Assembly: GCA_937989665.1 (NCBI GenBank)
Contig: CALKRN010000003.1
Span: forward strand, 124,001-188,000
DNA length: 64,000 nucleotides
Source of the DNA: an uncultured Desulfomicrobiaceae bacterium
GTDB lineage: Bacteria; Desulfobacterota; Desulfovibrionia; Desulfovibrionales; Desulfomicrobiaceae
Direction of reading: 5' to 3'
A program made the position numbers and the translations under genes. The notes under the pieces were generated by a model, which did no database searches, was not told the origin of the DNA, and saw nothing but the letters and a program-made list of their open reading frames with translations. Of this stretch, positions 63,277-64,000 are shown in pieces. Every line of letters begins with the position of its first letter. Position 1 is the stretch's first letter.

Positions 63277-64000
63277 TTAGAACTTGTACTTGAAGCCTGC
63301 GGCCACATAGGCAGCGGGATCTTCGTCTTCCATCTTGTCGTCGTTGAAGCTGGGCGCGAAGTAGTCAAATTCGACGATGGCGGAGAGGTTTTCGTAAATC
63401 TTGTAGGTGTTGGCAAAGTAGATTTCCCACGCATGGGAATCCTTATCAAAGAGCTGGGCGGAGTCGTCGTCCGAGGTCCCATGGAGGTACGCGATCACCA
63501 GCTTGTGGGTGAGGTTGTCGATGAACTTGATCTTGTCGAGCTGCAGACCCAGGGTCCACATGCCCAGGCCAGCCTCTTGAGGCAGATTGCTCAGGCCCCA
63601 GGTATCCCACGAGGTGGAGAAGGCCCGCGTGCCGGTCATGGGCGAAATGGCCCAGTCTTCAGAGAGCTGCGGCATGATTTCGGAACCATCGCTCAGGTTG
63701 TCATCGTCACCCGAGGCATAGGTGAAGAACAGGGTGGGGGTGACCATGTCGAACTTGTACGAAGCGGCCAGCGCGCCGTACCAACCCTTGTTGTTATCAT
63801 CCAAGCCAGAGGTGGAGCCGTACATGAGGTCTGCGGCAAAGGTCAGCGGGTCGAACATGGTGAGTTCGGCGTTGGCGCCAAGCCACCAGATGTTGTAGGA
63901 CTCAGCGGTTTCGCGGTCTTCGCCGACCCAACCATAGGCAAAATACGGGGTGATGGCAAAGCCATCGAGTTTGATGGGGGTAAGCAGGACGGCGGCGTCA
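63277..64000 (-). CDS. Outer-membrane porin (N-terminal part outside window)
   Basis: The visible C-terminal 240 residues alternate hydrophobic/aromatic and polar residues as in a beta barrel (LMYGSTSGLDDNNKGWYGAL; THKLVIAYLHGTSDDDSAQL; LSAIVEFDYFAPSFND) and end in the outer-membrane signature FKYKF. It resembles the abundant homotrimeric porin of Desulfovibrio. The frame stays open to the window end, so the start and signal peptide lie beyond 64000. The Asp-rich turns suggest surface loops. Confidence 0.88.
   Translation of the reverse strand, partial: DAAVLLTPIKLDGFAITPYFAYGWVGEDRETAESYNIWWLGANAELTMFDPLTFAADLMYGSTSGLDDNNKGWYGALAASYKFDMVTPTLFFTYASGDDDNLSDGSEIMPQLSEDWAISPMTGTRAFSTSWDTWGLSNLPQEAGLGMWTLGLQLDKIKFIDNLTHKLVIAYLHGTSDDDSAQLFDKDSHAWEIYFANTYKIYENLSAIVEFDYFAPSFNDDKMEDEDPAAYVAAGFKYKF

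Overview
The window looks like a stretch of chromosome from a Desulfovibrionales-type sulfate reducer (Desulfobacterota). The evidence is a GC-rich sequence, a Desulfovibrio-like major porin at the right edge, an archaeal-style aromatic entry (ADH synthase plus 3-dehydroquinate synthase II) fused to a complete aro/trp cluster, FolE2 as the visible GTP cyclohydrolase, a Kor-type 2-oxoacid:ferredoxin oxidoreductase, and the motA-motB/fliK-flgD-flgE motility genes. The species is inferred, not proven. No rRNA, CRISPR array, prophage or intact insertion sequence is visible. There is one tRNA gene, tRNA-Leu(UAA).

Layout. 1-5048 (+): purine uptake and salvage (ABC permease, gpt, ABC ATPase), a methyltransferase, nikR, folE2 and a short rod-like flagellar gene, all nearly or actually overlapping. 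5114-6740 (-): hslO and sfsA. 6796-11050 (+): a sigma-54 activator and a large exported TPR protein whose linker carries 11 N-X-S/T sequons. 11051-18314: a Memo-like protein, folD-eno-coaX, a Trm112-like/TatD pair behind a structured leader, a DUF4911 protein and an aminopeptidase. 18624-31369 (-): a WecA-like transferase, then the aromatic cluster read leftwards as leader peptide, ADH synthase, DHQ synthase II, pheA, aroA, tyrA, attenuator, trpE-G-D-C-F-B-A. 31430-32876: an AT-rich decayed segment, a DUF2784 protein, a pseudo-tRNA fragment and tRNA-Leu. 32975-37890 (-): PIN-PhoH, serine dehydratase, a glycosyltransferase, tmk and a YhaM-like exonuclease. 38340-47770 (+): korDABC, surE, fba, gap, dnaE, queD. 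47751-59740 (+): a SpoIIE-type phosphatase/kinase fusion, STAS protein, FapA-like protein, motA, motB, two glycosyltransferases, fliK, flgD, flgE. 59939-64000 (-): hisD, a tiny ORF, purC, fabI, then the porin, cut by the window edge.

The most striking discovery is a two-tier attenuation system in the aromatic cluster. First, a 29-codon leader ORF (31369-31280, minus) carries the run YFFWYFY plus a further Trp and ends 24 bases before a very strong intrinsic terminator placed ahead of the ADH synthase gene. Second, the last codons of tyrA include three successive Trp codons. These are followed by a 9-bp antiterminator segment and a perfect terminator ahead of trpE, so the 3' end of tyrA appears to serve as the trp leader peptide. 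Together they would let general aromatic starvation open the whole cluster, and Trp starvation specifically open trpEGDCFBA.

Other points of interest are the sequon-only asparagines of the TPR protein, two structured intergenic RNAs (11051-11363 and 15354-15649), a pseudo-receiver fused to a SpoIIE phosphatase and an RsbW-like kinase, and a tRNA-Leu locus with a degenerate tRNA copy next to an AT-rich island.
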